A stretch of 64,000 nucleotides of DNA from Paramuribaculum sp. (GCA_022511125.1 JAFLSD010000001.1:124001-188000); one strand, 5' to 3'; shown: positions 9,664-19,527, numbered from the stretch's first letter. Notes: generated by a model not told the origin, from the letters alone. Numbers and translations: made by a program.

Positions 9664-10175
9664 TAAACGTAGGCGTCGTCATAGCGCTCTTTTCGCCTTA
9701 TCCAGCTTCGGAGACATCCCGATATAGCGAATCCTGCTTTGTCGAACAGCGCACGTGCGGCTACATTGTCTTTTGCCACGACGGCCCACAGCTGATGGAG
9801 CCCTATGCGTTCACAATAGACCTTTTCAAGTAGTGAAATCGCTTCGAGGGCATATCCCTTCTTCCGGAATCCTGAGGCAATCATGATACCCACAGCGGCT
9901 CTACGGTTTGTCGGGTCAAAATCATAAAGGTCAATCATCCCGACAGTTTCTGCGGAAACTTTGTCGACAATCATCAACCTCAGTTGCTTCGTCAGAAAAA
10001 TATCGGGATTATAATTGAGCACATATTCTCTCAGATTTTCAACCGAATAAGGCGCTATCTGCGTACCGAAACTCCATAGCTCAAGATCGTTTTCCCATCG
10101 GAACATTGTTTCGATGTCATACGGTTCAGGTGCCCGGAGGACGATGTGTAGATCTAATTCAGCCGGTCTATTCAT
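9645..10175 (-). CDS. GNAT-family N-acetyltransferase (RimJ/RimL/SpeG-like)
   Basis: This 176-residue GNAT enzyme transfers acetyl groups from acetyl-CoA. Recognisable parts are the N-terminal [22 protein letters not shown] typical of the RimL/SpeG subgroup and the pyrophosphate-binding loop region [18 protein letters not shown]. The [24 protein letters not shown] motif also fits. The acceptor (spermidine, ribosomal protein or another) cannot be told from sequence. Its ATG overlaps the recR stop (ATGA, 10172-10175), so both genes come from the recR promoter. Confidence 0.85.
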   Translation of the reverse strand: MNRPAELDLHIVLRAPEPYDIETMFRWENDLELWSFGTQIAPYSVENLREYVLNYNPDIFLTKQLRLMIVDKVSAETVGMIDLYDFDPTNRRAAVGIMIASGFRKKGYALEAISLLEKVYCERIGLHQLWAVVAKDNVAARALFDKAGFAISGCLRSWIRRKERYDDAYVYQHLLV

Positions 10176-10798
10176 TTTCCAAAACTATCCGAGAATAAAG
10201 TTCGTTGCAACAATGACCGTCCGAGAGTAATTTCGTCAGTATATTCGAGATCATTCCCCACCGACATACCGCGAGCAAGTTGGGTGACACGAAGATCGGG
10301 AAACTCCGAAAGCTTGCGGTAGATATAAAAATTGGTCGTATCGCCTTCCATCGTAGCTCCCAATGCGAGTATCACTTCGCGAATTTCTTCCTTCCCGACT
10401 CTTTCAATGAGGCTGTCGATCTCCAGCATTTCAGGTCCGATGCCGTCCATAGGGGAGATAATCCCACCAAGTACATGATAAAGTCCGTGATACTGCCCCG
10501 TCCGTTCGACACTCATCACATCTCTTACGTTTTCGACCACGCAAATTGTGGCACGATCACGCCCTGTCGAAGCGCAGACAGGACAAATTTCTGTTTCGGA
10601 AATATTATGACATGATCGGCAATAGGTTATTCCCGTACGTAAGTCGATGAGCGATTGGCCGAGAGCCACCGCTTCCGCTTCATCCTTCCGTAGAAGGTGA
10701 AGGGCGAGCCTCAGAGCCGTTTTACGGCCTATCCCTGGTAGCCGTGAAAGCTCTCTTACGGCATTTTCAAGTAAAGTTGAAGCAAATTCCTGTTCCAT
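10172..10798 (-). CDS. recR: Recombination mediator RecR
   Basis: This 208-residue protein acts with RecF/RecO to load RecA at single-stranded gaps. It has the N-terminal helix-hairpin-helix ([20 protein letters not shown]) and a C4 zinc finger (CRSC...CPVC, about residues 53-70). The TOPRIM domain ([19 protein letters not shown]..., [11 protein letters not shown]) and a C-terminal Walker-B-like part follow. The start is taken at ATG 10798 (MEQEFAST). The in-frame ATG at 10810 lies within the promoter's -7 box and is not expected to be transcribed. Confidence 0.95.
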   Translation of the reverse strand: MEQEFASTLLENAVRELSRLPGIGRKTALRLALHLLRKDEAEAVALGQSLIDLRTGITYCRSCHNISETEICPVCASTGRDRATICVVENVRDVMSVERTGQYHGLYHVLGGIISPMDGIGPEMLEIDSLIERVGKEEIREVILALGATMEGDTTNFYIYRKLSEFPDLRVTQLARGMSVGNDLEYTDEITLGRSLLQRTLFSDSFGK

Positions 10799-10807
10799 TT
10801 CCGAACA

Positions 10808-10815
10808 CAAAGTTA
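10808..10815 (-). promoter_or_regulatory. -7 element of recR
   Basis: TAACTTTG on the minus strand lies directly before the recR start, implying a very short leader. Confidence 0.6.
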
Positions 10816-10914
10816 AACAGAAAAAACGGAAATATAACTATGGGAGAAGACGACTCTGCCCTTAAATCAAAATCTGACGGTTAATATCCGTTTACCGGTT
10901 ATAATTTTAGGGAT

Positions 10915-10950
10915 TAAAAAAGGCAGGCTAACTTCCCAGTCGGCCTGCCT
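10915..10950 (-). terminator. Rho-independent terminator of susC/susD pair 2
   Basis: On the minus strand AGGCAGGC (10950-10943) pairs with GCCTGCCT (10928-10921) around a 14-nt loop and is followed by TTTTT. It lies about 50 nt after the susD stop. Confidence 0.85.
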
Positions 10951-10996
10951 TGCATAAAAATTGTTCAGTATGAAATTATTGAAATTGTAATCTTAA

Positions 10997-12463
10997 TTAT
11001 CTCGGACGATTGGATGACCATCCTTCGTTCTGAGCCACTCCGAATCCGGCATTGATTTCATCAGCCGGTATTGGGAACACCTGATTAGTGATATCGGCAT
11101 TATTTATAACCCAATTAATATCGGGAGCTCCTGTAGCATACAGATTAACAGTTCCGCCCCATCTTCTCAAATCCCAAAGACGTAAGCCTTCCTGGAAAAG
11201 TTCACGGGCGCGTTCGTCACGCAAGAACGAAAGAATGCCATCTTTAGTTGCGGGGAGGTCATCTGTCGAAGTAATTTCAGGATTTCTCATTGCAACTACC
11301 AGAAGAGCTTCCTGCGCCTGCGCTATCTGACTTTGATTCGCGTATGCTTCAGCTTCAATCAGATACATTTCAGGAGCGTTAACCAGATAATTGGTTGCTA
11401 ACGCAGGGTTCGAACCTCCATAATATCCAAATTTACCGCCACTGAAATCATTGTTATAACCTGCACCTGTGAAATATATTATCGACAGACGGCAATCATC
11501 GTTGCCATAAAGACTTTGGAGATAAGGCGAAGAGCTATATCCATAGGTTGTAAACAGTGTACCGCACGAATTGGCGCTCCAGTTGGTAAGATTATCAATA
11601 GCAAGAGCGAACATACTTTCCCAGTTGGAGCTCGCATTGTTATAAAGAGCTTTATAAGCCGCCGGGGTATATGCCAGTTCGTCGATTCCCGAAATAGAAA
11701 GCGCGTTTTTAGCAGCCGAAGCAGCTTCGCCCCAATTTTCCATATACACATTAGCTCGAGCCAGAAGTCCGTATGCCGAAGCTTGTCCGAAATAATTCAG
11801 ATCTCCACGATCGCCAACCTGCGAGAATAGCGAGACGGCCTTCTGCAAATCGCCGATAATGAAGCTATAAGTCTGACCGATTGAGGCGCGTTCAACGTCA
11901 GCATAAGCTTCTATAGGCTCTTCCACTAATACAAGACCCGGCATAGAAGTAAAATCCTGACCGGCAACCTTAGCCTGATGGCAGTAAATATTCACCATCA
12001 CAAGATTGGCATAGGCGCGCAGACACCTCGCTTCTGCTTCATAAAGTTTCAGATATTCCGCATCGTCACCCGATACTTCAGGGAGCAAGGCTTCAGTAGC
12101 CTGAATAACACGAGCGGCAGCATCCACTACCTTATACCCGTAATCCCAGATATAATAGATAGAATTGTCTGTGTCCGTGTAAGTGAACTGATACAGCTCG
12201 GTCTGATGACCGTTTGACCTTGACCAATAAACCAGGTCAGAAGCAAGGTCACCTATAGTGGATGCGTAATTCCCAGCGAAATAATATCTCATCAACTGGT
12301 AATAGGTGCCGTTGAGTGCATAACCTATATTGTCCACATTGTTAAGGGCGGTTTCGGTATCCACTCCGTTTGGCAGATCGGTTTCAAGCCAACTGTCACC
12401 GCAACTTACCATCGTTACGGAAAGTGCAACCGCCGCAAGTGAATTTATAATTGTCTTTCTCAT
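10997..12463 (-). CDS. SusD/RagB-family nutrient-binding lipoprotein (pair 2)
   Basis: This 488-residue surface lipoprotein has a signal peptide ending in the lipobox VSCGDS (Cys near residue 22). SusD-type TPR helices follow (residues about 60-200) with the conserved EARCLRAYANLVMVNIYC segment. The C-terminal RagB core has YLIEAEAYANQ and FLRDERARELFQEGLRLWDLRRWG. It forms a pair with the SusC protein encoded 21 nt upstream and differs strongly from the pair 1 SusD. A terminator follows. The ligand is unknown because no enzymes are encoded nearby. Confidence 0.95.
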   Translation of the reverse strand: MRKTIINSLAAVALSVTMVSCGDSWLETDLPNGVDTETALNNVDNIGYALNGTYYQLMRYYFAGNYASTIGDLASDLVYWSRSNGHQTELYQFTYTDTDNSIYYIWDYGYKVVDAAARVIQATEALLPEVSGDDAEYLKLYEAEARCLRAYANLVMVNIYCHQAKVAGQDFTSMPGLVLVEEPIEAYADVERASIGQTYSFIIGDLQKAVSLFSQVGDRGDLNYFGQASAYGLLARANVYMENWGEAASAAKNALSISGIDELAYTPAAYKALYNNASSNWESMFALAIDNLTNWSANSCGTLFTTYGYSSSPYLQSLYGNDDCRLSIIYFTGAGYNNDFSGGKFGYYGGSNPALATNYLVNAPEMYLIEAEAYANQSQIAQAQEALLVVAMRNPEITSTDDLPATKDGILSFLRDERARELFQEGLRLWDLRRWGGTVNLYATGAPDINWVINNADITNQVFPIPADEINAGFGVAQNEGWSSNRPR

Positions 12464-12484
12464 AATTACTTAAATTGATTGTTT

Positions 12485-15400
12485 TTAGAAAGTAAGCTGT
12501 AAACCACCTGTGAAAGTAGTCACGGCAGGATACTGCCACGCAATTATACCGCTTGCATAGGTGTCGGGATTATAGCCGGTAAAATCTTTTCCGGTCCATG
12601 TGTAAACATTGTCGGCAGTGAGATAAATTCTCAATTTCTCAATGAAGGCTTTGCGTGTAAGTTTCTGAGGCAAAGTGTATCCTATGGTGACGTTGCTCAG
12701 ACGCAAATAGTCGCCACTCATCAACCAGCGTGATGAATTGTTGCCGGTCACGTCGTTATTTGGGTCGCCATAAATTGGCCGTGGATATTTGGCAGTGGGA
12801 TTTTCCGGCGACCAGGAATCTGTTACCACTACCTCAAGAGGAGTTCTAACACCTGATCCGCCCCATCCTGTGTAAGCGTGTCCGGAATCAAATACTTTAG
12901 AGCCAATGCGATAGTTGAACTGAATCGAATAGTCCAAACCGTATGCATTTCCGTTTACGCCAAAAGCGCCGAACACTTTCGGCTCTGCACTGCCTACATA
13001 ACGCTTAGCCGCCTCAGCATAACTTTCGGTAGTCTCATCGCCGGTTTCGTTAAGATAGTAGAGAGGACGACCGTTATCGGGATTCACTCCTGCATATTCC
13101 TTCATCAGGAATTGACGATATGGGCGACCTTCCTCAATTATTGTATAAGTACCTTCAATGCTACCATCGGCAAGCTTTATCACTTTATTCTTGTTCCATG
13201 TCAGATTAGCGAACACATTAATCATCACATCGTTAGTGTAGAATGCGTTACCGTTAAAGCCGAATTCGACACCTGAATTACGGATTTTTCCTATATTCTT
13301 CATAGAACCGGTCATACCCGTTGTCATCGAAAGAGGAACACTGTAAAGAGCGTTATCGGTATCGTCGTTATAGAAATCGAACGTGAAGTGCCAGCGGCTC
13401 TTGAACGACAAATCGAAACCGACATCGAATTTCTTCGAGGTCTCCCAGGTCAAATTCGGATTAGCTATATTTCCAGGTGCGATACCCGGTGATTGCTTAT
13501 AATTGAAACCGGCTGCATAATAACCGCGAGCCGCATAGTAACCGATACCCTGATTGCCGACAGTACCATAGCTTGCGCGTATATCGGCGTTTGTGAGAGT
13601 GGTGTTTCCTTCCAGCCATTTTTCCTGTGACAAACGCCACTTAGCACCTACCGACCAGAATGTACCCCAGCGATGGTTGGAACCGAAACGCGATGAACCG
13701 TCACGACGGAGGGATGCCGATAAGAAGTAGCGGTTATCATAATCATAATGCGCGTCGCCAAAATATGATGCCAACCTTGATTCCGCTTTATAGTATTCGG
13801 AACCTTCTTCCGAAGCAGCTGTAGTCATATCGCGCATTCCTTGAGCTGCCAAGGGGAAGTCAGATTTAGCGTAATAATCGTATTGATACATTTCCTTCTG
13901 CATTTCCTGACCGAGAAGGATATCGATATGGTTTTCACCGTAACTATGATTCCAACCGATAGTGTTGGTCCATGTCATGAGAGTGGTATTGGATATGTAC
14001 ATTTGTCCCAATCCGTTGTAATCCATTCCCTGAGGATTGTAAACGGCACTCCAGTAGTCATACTCGCGCTGATCCATCGAGTTGTAACCGAAATTGGTCT
14101 TCGCCCAGAATCCGTAAGGAAGATTTATTTTCAACCATGGATTTCCTACGAAAGTCTTATTGGTCACTCGATTTAAATCTCCCAATTTTTTGTCCCATAA
14201 AGCTAACGGATTGTAATACGCTACATTCGCATAGCTTCCGTCTTCATTATAGATTTTGTCGAATGGAGTAAGATTGGAAACAGCCGCCACCGAAGGATTC
14301 GAGAACGAACCACCGGTCGACTGAGAGAATGCGTTGTTTTCTGACTGCGAATATGAGGCATTAAGGCCGACCTGCAACCATTTGTATGTGGATTCTACAT
14401 TAACACGTCCACCGTAACGCTTGTTGCTCGAACCAATGACAATACCAGTCGCGTCGTTATAGTTCAAACTGATATAATAATTCGTTTTGCCGGAAGTTCC
14501 GTTCACGGCGAGATTATAGTCAGCATAGTAACCTTTACGACGAATAGCTTTTATCCAATCATAAGAACTTACTCCGTCCCAATCATAGCCTTCGATAAAT
14601 TCTTCTTTCCAAGCTTCGTAAGCATCATCATAACTAAACTGAGGATAACGTGCTGAATAAGCGTTAGCTACATATTGAAGCATCTGCTGAGCGTTAGCAT
14701 ACTTCATATTGTTGTTTGCAACAGTGTTGAATCCCTGACGGGTTTCAAAAGTTATATTCAATGTTCCGGTTCCTCCTTTCTTTGTGGTGATGACAATAAC
14801 ACCGTTAGCGGCGCGTGAACCGTAGATGGCTGTTGCAGCTGCGTCTTTGAGCACTGTAATGCTTTCGATATCTGCGGGGTTATAAGCTGCCATCGGGTCG
14901 AAATAGTTATTGTTCGATCCCATCGAATCATATTCTGAGTTAACCGGAATACCATCGATTACATAGAGCGGTTGGGAATTACTGCTCAATGTGCCCATAC
15001 CACGGATGTAAACCGAACCCCACTGACCCGGCATACTCGTCGAGTTGTTGTACTGGAAACCGGTAACTTGGCCTTCGAGTGATTTTACGAAGTTTACCTC
15101 GCTCTTACGGTCAACTACCTCTCCATCGATCACCGAAGCAGCACCAGTGAAGGCAGCCTTTCTCGTCTGACCGTAACCGGTAACGACTATTTCATCGAGA
15201 AGATTGTTGTCCTCCTCCATGTAAACAGTGACTTGTGGCTTAACGTCAACCTCCTGGGCGTGCATGCCGATGAAAGTGACCACGAGTTTCTTGCAGTTCG
15301 CCGGAACTGAAAGGGTGAAATTACCGTTCGCATCGGTAGACGTACCGATGTCAGTACCCTTTGCCATGACAGTGGCGCCGGCTACAGGCTCTTGATCGGA

Positions 15401-15496
15401 TGCTTCCAGAACCGTTCCCTTAACGGTGATGTTCTGAGCCAGCGCCGAGATTGAGCTTACCGCCACAATCATCAGTAGTAAAAACAGCTTTTTCAT
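12485..15496 (-). CDS. SusC/RagA-family TonB-dependent receptor (pair 2)
   Basis: This 1003-residue outer-membrane receptor has a normal signal peptide (MKKLFLLLMIVAVSSISALAQ). A carboxypeptidase-regulatory-like domain covers about residues 25-95. The linker LLDEIVVTGYGQTRKAAFTG, the plug (about 110-230) and a long beta barrel ending in TGGLQLTF follow. Unlike pair 1, its frame is intact. It has its own promoter at 15587-15615 and a C8 tract just upstream of that. It is the first gene of a two-gene operon ending at the 10915-10950 terminator. Confidence 0.96.
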   Translation of the reverse strand: MKKLFLLLMIVAVSSISALAQNITVKGTVLEASDQEPVAGATVMAKGTDIGTSTDANGNFTLSVPANCKKLVVTFIGMHAQEVDVKPQVTVYMEEDNNLLDEIVVTGYGQTRKAAFTGAASVIDGEVVDRKSEVNFVKSLEGQVTGFQYNNSTSMPGQWGSVYIRGMGTLSSNSQPLYVIDGIPVNSEYDSMGSNNNYFDPMAAYNPADIESITVLKDAAATAIYGSRAANGVIVITTKKGGTGTLNITFETRQGFNTVANNNMKYANAQQMLQYVANAYSARYPQFSYDDAYEAWKEEFIEGYDWDGVSSYDWIKAIRRKGYYADYNLAVNGTSGKTNYYISLNYNDATGIVIGSSNKRYGGRVNVESTYKWLQVGLNASYSQSENNAFSQSTGGSFSNPSVAAVSNLTPFDKIYNEDGSYANVAYYNPLALWDKKLGDLNRVTNKTFVGNPWLKINLPYGFWAKTNFGYNSMDQREYDYWSAVYNPQGMDYNGLGQMYISNTTLMTWTNTIGWNHSYGENHIDILLGQEMQKEMYQYDYYAKSDFPLAAQGMRDMTTAASEEGSEYYKAESRLASYFGDAHYDYDNRYFLSASLRRDGSSRFGSNHRWGTFWSVGAKWRLSQEKWLEGNTTLTNADIRASYGTVGNQGIGYYAARGYYAAGFNYKQSPGIAPGNIANPNLTWETSKKFDVGFDLSFKSRWHFTFDFYNDDTDNALYSVPLSMTTGMTGSMKNIGKIRNSGVEFGFNGNAFYTNDVMINVFANLTWNKNKVIKLADGSIEGTYTIIEEGRPYRQFLMKEYAGVNPDNGRPLYYLNETGDETTESYAEAAKRYVGSAEPKVFGAFGVNGNAYGLDYSIQFNYRIGSKVFDSGHAYTGWGGSGVRTPLEVVVTDSWSPENPTAKYPRPIYGDPNNDVTGNNSSRWLMSGDYLRLSNVTIGYTLPQKLTRKAFIEKLRIYLTADNVYTWTGKDFTGYNPDTYASGIIAWQYPAVTTFTGGLQLTF

Positions 15497-15586
15497 ACTT
15501 AAGAAAATGTGTAAATTAAAAGATTAAATAATTATTTGAATTCAGCGGATAGCGACTTCGCGTCGGACATTCGCTAAATTCAAGAG

Positions 15587-15615
15587 CAAAAATAAACACA
15601 TTTTCTTTAAGTCAA
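15587..15615 (-). promoter_or_regulatory. Promoter of susC/susD pair 2
   Basis: On the minus strand TATTTTTG (15587-15594) matches TAnnTTTG, and a TTG (15613-15615) lies 18 nt upstream. The leader to the ATG is about 85 nt. Confidence 0.65.
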
Positions 15616-15624
15616 ATTAACATA

Positions 15625-15632
15625 CCCCCCCC
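15625..15632. repeat. C8 (G8 on the transcribed-gene strand) tract next to the susC promoter
   Basis: Eight consecutive C lie 9 nt upstream of the -33 element of the pair 2 promoter. The local context ATAC8 resembles ATAC9 inside the pair 1 susC gene. Length changes here could affect promoter strength. Confidence 0.6.
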
Positions 15633-16032
15633 TATTTATGAATTATTAACTTATTTAACTCTCGAATGTTAATAATTCGGCGGTTTTAACACTATATTTT
15701 CCTTCCTATCCATGAGATTTAACAAAGAAACAGAACACAAATTTGAAGGATCGGGAAGCGGGTGGAAATAATTTTCACGGACAGGCATGGAAAAGAGAGC
15801 GAAATCACGCAGATGGGCATTAAGTTATTGGAGCGGTTTCTTCCCGAGGAGAAATTTTTCATGTTCACCGCTCTTAAAAGGTCTCTATGACTAAAGTCAG
15901 ACAGTCGGATGGTTCACGTGTGGAAAAAGACAGTCGTCATCTGCCTGTCGGAAGATGGATTCAAACAGATGCTGAGCGATATTATAAAATCAAGCGAATA
16001 AAAGAGAACCTACAGGATAGAACTTCTTTTTA
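15633..16032. other. Intergenic region, no gene recognised
   Basis: This 400-nt stretch between the pair 2 susC promoter and the end of rpiB is AT-rich at its start, then of mixed composition. I see no convincing coding frame: a 71-codon plus-strand frame from 15887 runs antisense into rpiB and has no recognisable features. I also see no clear terminator for rpiB. Confidence 0.5.
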
Positions 16033-16494
16033 TCAAGCCTTAACCGGAATCTTTTCAATCCGGCGGATGTGTCGTCCTCCCTCAAAAGGAGTGGTCAGAT
16101 AGGTTTCAACAATTTCAAGAGCCGCGTCGACTGTCAGGAAACGAGCCGGCATAACGAGAATGTTAGCATCGTTATGTTCGCGGGCAAGTTTGGCTATTTC
16201 GGGAGTCCAGCAAAGAGCGGCACGAATGGCTTGATGCTTATTGAGCGTCATCGATATGCCGTTTCCTGTTCCGCAGAGTGCAATGCCGAAATCCGAGCGG
16301 CCTTCTTCTATTGCCTGTGCGCAAGGATGTGCAAAATCGGGGTAATCGCAGCTTTCGGAGGTATAGGTTCCGTAGTCGTTTACTTCAAATCCTTCTGTTT
16401 TTAGAAATTCTATTATTGCCTTCTTTGTGTCCACTCCAGCATGATCGGAGCATAAAGCAACAGGTTTATCCGTTTTAAAAACTATCTTCTTCAT
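16033..16494 (-). CDS. rpiB: Ribose-5-phosphate isomerase B
   Basis: This 153-residue RpiB/LacAB-family enzyme interconverts ribulose 5-phosphate and ribose 5-phosphate in the pentose phosphate pathway. It shows the substrate-binding CSDHAGVDTK near the N-terminus, the conserved Y-P-D-F segment (CDYPDFAHPCA), and the catalytic-Cys loop GIALCGTGNGISM. AREHNDANILVMPARF follows. The length matches the family. It appears monocistronic, with its own -7 element at 16516-16523. Confidence 0.95.
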   Translation of the reverse strand: MKKIVFKTDKPVALCSDHAGVDTKKAIIEFLKTEGFEVNDYGTYTSESCDYPDFAHPCAQAIEEGRSDFGIALCGTGNGISMTLNKHQAIRAALCWTPEIAKLAREHNDANILVMPARFLTVDAALEIVETYLTTPFEGGRHIRRIEKIPVKA

Positions 16495-16515
16495 GATATA
16501 GGCTTTTTACTTGCG

Positions 16516-16523
16516 CAAAAATA
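16516..16523 (-). promoter_or_regulatory. -7 element of rpiB
   Basis: TATTTTTG on the minus strand, 22 nt upstream of the ATG, fits TAnnTTTG. No clear -33 TTG was seen. Confidence 0.5.
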
Positions 16524-16589
16524 GTCAAAATGAATGAAATTTTGTAGGGAAACGTACTTTTTGAGGTTTAATTTCAAGGGGCAGTAAAA

Positions 16590-16635
16590 CGAATAAAGAA
16601 AGGGTGTCTCGAAAACTATTCGCTTTGAGACACCC
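16590..16635 (-). terminator. Rho-independent terminator after the lipoprotein gene
   Basis: GGGTGTCTC (16635-16627 on the minus strand) pairs with GAGACACCC (16610-16602), followed by TTTCTTTATT. It ends the transcript containing hppA and the small lipoprotein gene. Confidence 0.8.
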
Positions 16636-16657
16636 CTACAAGATTGACGTTTATTGA

Positions 16658-17236
16658 TTAACGAGCATTTTTGATACTAATAAACTTTTTTATAAAATCC
16701 TCTTCGGGCATTTTAATTTTGACAGCCGGAATCGAAAGGTCAAGAGTCGCATCTTTTCCTGACAGCACGATTTCGACCGAAGCTCCAGGAGCGAGTTCGG
16801 GTCCTTTTTCCGAACGGATTTTGGTCAATTTTGTCAAACCGCCGCTTTTATCCCGAGCCTCATAGGTTTCCTTGTAAACAATTTCGTAATCGTCAGGGAA
16901 AAAAGTTACGGGAGTGTTATTTGTAACCGTGCAGGTCCAGTCAATTTCATAGAAAGACTGCTTCGGCACTTTTTTCTCTGCTTTTTTCCCGGGTTCGATT
17001 GAAATAGCGCTTTTATACAAGTCGACGGCTTCAGCATTATAGATGTAATAGTTTGTCGGTCTCCGCTGAAAAACTCTTCCCCGAGAGCCTTCAGTAGCCC
17101 GGACTGAATCAGTTTGTGGGATAGATTCAGCTTGAGGGATAGATTCTTCCTGCCTGTCTCCAGCGTTGCCGGAACAAGACACTACTATCGACATTGTCGA
17201 GAATAGAGCGGCGAGCAACAACACTATTTTTTTCAT
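16658..17236 (-). CDS. Lipoprotein of unknown function with a C-terminal domain seen twice more in this window
   Basis: This protein has 192 residues from the preferred start ATG 17236 (MKKIVLLLAALFSTMSIVVSC); an in-frame ATG at 17263 would only add residues before the signal peptide. The lipobox is VVSCSG. A Q/E/S-rich linker with a repeated ESIPQ motif follows. The C-terminal domain pattern is CTVTNNTPVTFFPDDYEIVY...LAPGASVEIVLSG...IKMPEEDFIKKF. A similar pattern occurs at the end of the zinc-ribbon protein at 28536 and, more weakly, in the lipoprotein at 36254. It lies 40 nt downstream of hppA and is probably co-transcribed. Function unknown. Confidence 0.8.
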   Translation of the reverse strand: MKKIVLLLAALFSTMSIVVSCSGNAGDRQEESIPQAESIPQTDSVRATEGSRGRVFQRRPTNYYIYNAEAVDLYKSAISIEPGKKAEKKVPKQSFYEIDWTCTVTNNTPVTFFPDDYEIVYKETYEARDKSGGLTKLTKIRSEKGPELAPGASVEIVLSGKDATLDLSIPAVKIKMPEEDFIKKFISIKNAR

Positions 17237-17276
17237 AAACGGATAAAAAGGGCTTTTAACCAATATGAATGCAGAA

Positions 17277-19472
17277 TCAGAAGAGGCTCCAACTTACAGT
17301 CAGACCGGCCATAACGATGGCCACCATCGACATAAGCTTGATGAGGATGTTGAGCGAAGGTCCGGAAGTGTCCTTGAACGGGTCGCCAACTGTGTCGCCC
17401 ACAACTGTAGCTTTATGAACTTCGCTACCTTTTCCTCCGAAGTTCCCTTCCTCGATGTATTTCTTAGCGTTGTCCCACGCACCACCGGAGTTAGCCATGA
17501 ATATGGCGAGCACGAATCCGGCAGACAGGCCTCCGACAAGCAGTCCAATCACACCGGGGACACCGAAAATGATACCAGTTAAGATCGGGGCAATAATTGC
17601 GAGCACTGAGGGGAAGACCATTTCACGCTGTGCGCCCTTTGTGGAGATCTGGACACATCGCGCGTAATCGGGCTCTGCATCGCCTGTAAGAATGCCTTTG
17701 ATTTCGCGGAACTGACGGCGCACTTCATCGACCATGTGGGCAGCAGCGCGTCCAACGGCGTTCATGGTGAGACCGCAGAAGAGGAAGGCCATCATGGCTC
17801 CGATGAACATTCCGGAGAGCACTTTAGGACTCATGAGATTGACTTCATAGAAGGCCATGAAGTTGGTGAAAGTGGCTTCTTTGATGGGTATCAGGTCGGA
17901 TCCTACCTGGATAGTTGTCTCTCCAAGGCGTTCGAGGCCGATTCGGATTTCTTCGATGTAAGATGCGAGTAGAGCAAGGCCTGTGAGAGCGGCAGATCCG
18001 ATGGCGAATCCTTTACCAGTGGCAGCGGTGGTGTTTCCGAGCGAATCGAGAGCGTCGGTGCGTTTACGAACTTCGGGGCCGAGACCACTCATTTCAGCAT
18101 TTCCGCCTGCATTGTCGGCAATGGGGCCGTAAGCGTCGGTGGCGAGCGTAATACCCAATGTCGAAAGCATTCCTACTGCAGCGATACCGATTCCGTAGAG
18201 ACCCATAGCAACGTTGGTGAAGTCGAAGGCAGCAGCAAACCAATAGGAGAGGATGATTCCGACAACTACGGCTATAACTGGCACGGCTGTAGAAACCATG
18301 CCTAATCCAACGCCTGAGATTATCACTGTGGCGGGGCCTGTTTTACCGCTTTCGGCAAGGCGTTTCGTGGGTTTATATGACTGTGATGTATAGTATTCGG
18401 TGCTTTGTCCGATAACGACTCCGACGAGCAGTCCGATAACTACAGAGCAACTTATCAGCGGCCAATTTTCGAGACCGATAGCCCAGAGAATGAGGAATGT
18501 TGCGCCAACGATCAGAATCGAGCTCAAGTTCGTGCCTCTGGAAAGGGCAGCAAGAAGATTTTTCATCGTGGCGTTTTCTTTTGTTTTCACTGAGAAAATG
18601 CCGATTATCGAAAGTACAATACCTACGGCAGCGATGAGCATCGGTGCAAGAATAGCCTTGACCTGCATTACAGCATCGCCTTTAACGAGATATGCTGCTG
18701 CTCCCAAGGCGGCAGTTGCGAGAATAGATCCGCAATATGATTCATAGAGGTCGGCACCCATTCCGGCAACGTCGCCAACGTTGTCGCCTACATTGTCGGC
18801 AATAGTTGCGGGATTACGGGGGTCATCTTCTGGAATGCCGGCTTCAACCTTACCCACGAGGTCGGCTCCGACATCGGCAGCTTTAGTGTAGATACCGCCT
18901 CCGACGCGAGCAAAAAGAGCCTGGGTAGATGCACCCATACCGAATGTCAGCATCGTAGTGGTGATCATGCACATTTTTGCAGTTGGTTCGAGATTGTCGA
19001 CACACAGGTTGAGAAGTATGTACCAGAATGAAATGTCGAGAAGTCCGAGTCCTACGACAACGAGTCCCATGACAGCGCCGCTACGGAAGGCTACTCTGAG
19101 GCCGCCGTTAAGAGAAGTGCGAGCCGCATTTGCCGTGCGAGCCGAGGCATAAGTGGCTGTTTTCATTCCGAGGAACCCTGAGAGCCCCGAGAAGAAACCA
19201 CCGGTCAGGAACGCAACCGGAACCCAGGGATTCTGGAGCTGGAATCCGTAAGCCATGATTGAAAAAAGAACAACAAGAGCGAGGAACACGAAGCTAACCA
19301 CGCGATACTGCTGGTTGAGGTAGGACATCGCCCCCTGGCGTACGAACGAAGCGATCTTCCGCATTGTTGGCGTTCCCTCGTCCTCCTTCTTCATCCCTCT
19401 GTAAAAATACCATGCCAAAAGAAGAGCTACAACCGAAGCTCCCGGCACTATCCAAAAGAGACCATTTTCCAT
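17277..19472 (-). CDS. hppA: K+-dependent membrane-bound ion-pumping pyrophosphatase
   Basis: This 731-residue inner-membrane protein has about 16 transmembrane helices. It hydrolyses PPi and pumps H+ and/or Na+ across the membrane. The PPi-binding signature DVGADLVGKVEAGIPEDDPR and ADNVGDNVGDVAGMGADLYESY are present, as are the C-terminal acidic motifs (GGAWDNAKKYIEEG, ATVVGDTVGDPFKDTSGPSLN). The motif GNTTAATGKGFAIGSA has Ala where K+-independent enzymes have Lys, so it should be K+-stimulated. Related Bacteroides enzymes are known to pump Na+ and H+, but the ion cannot be decided here. Confidence 0.95.
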   Translation of the reverse strand: MENGLFWIVPGASVVALLLAWYFYRGMKKEDEGTPTMRKIASFVRQGAMSYLNQQYRVVSFVFLALVVLFSIMAYGFQLQNPWVPVAFLTGGFFSGLSGFLGMKTATYASARTANAARTSLNGGLRVAFRSGAVMGLVVVGLGLLDISFWYILLNLCVDNLEPTAKMCMITTTMLTFGMGASTQALFARVGGGIYTKAADVGADLVGKVEAGIPEDDPRNPATIADNVGDNVGDVAGMGADLYESYCGSILATAALGAAAYLVKGDAVMQVKAILAPMLIAAVGIVLSIIGIFSVKTKENATMKNLLAALSRGTNLSSILIVGATFLILWAIGLENWPLISCSVVIGLLVGVVIGQSTEYYTSQSYKPTKRLAESGKTGPATVIISGVGLGMVSTAVPVIAVVVGIILSYWFAAAFDFTNVAMGLYGIGIAAVGMLSTLGITLATDAYGPIADNAGGNAEMSGLGPEVRKRTDALDSLGNTTAATGKGFAIGSAALTGLALLASYIEEIRIGLERLGETTIQVGSDLIPIKEATFTNFMAFYEVNLMSPKVLSGMFIGAMMAFLFCGLTMNAVGRAAAHMVDEVRRQFREIKGILTGDAEPDYARCVQISTKGAQREMVFPSVLAIIAPILTGIIFGVPGVIGLLVGGLSAGFVLAIFMANSGGAWDNAKKYIEEGNFGGKGSEVHKATVVGDTVGDPFKDTSGPSLNILIKLMSMVAIVMAGLTVSWSLF

Positions 19473-19519
19473 ATAAAACGTGAGATTGGTTAATTAACGA
19501 TTAGATTTATTTCAATTGC

Positions 19520-19527
19520 CAAAGTTA
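19520..19527 (-). promoter_or_regulatory. -7 element of hppA
   Basis: TAACTTTG on the minus strand lies 48 nt upstream of the hppA ATG and matches TAnnTTTG. Confidence 0.5.

Noticed and set aside
15887..16102. A 71-codon plus-strand frame next to rpiB
   Set aside because: It runs antisense into rpiB, and has no promoter and no recognisable sequence features.
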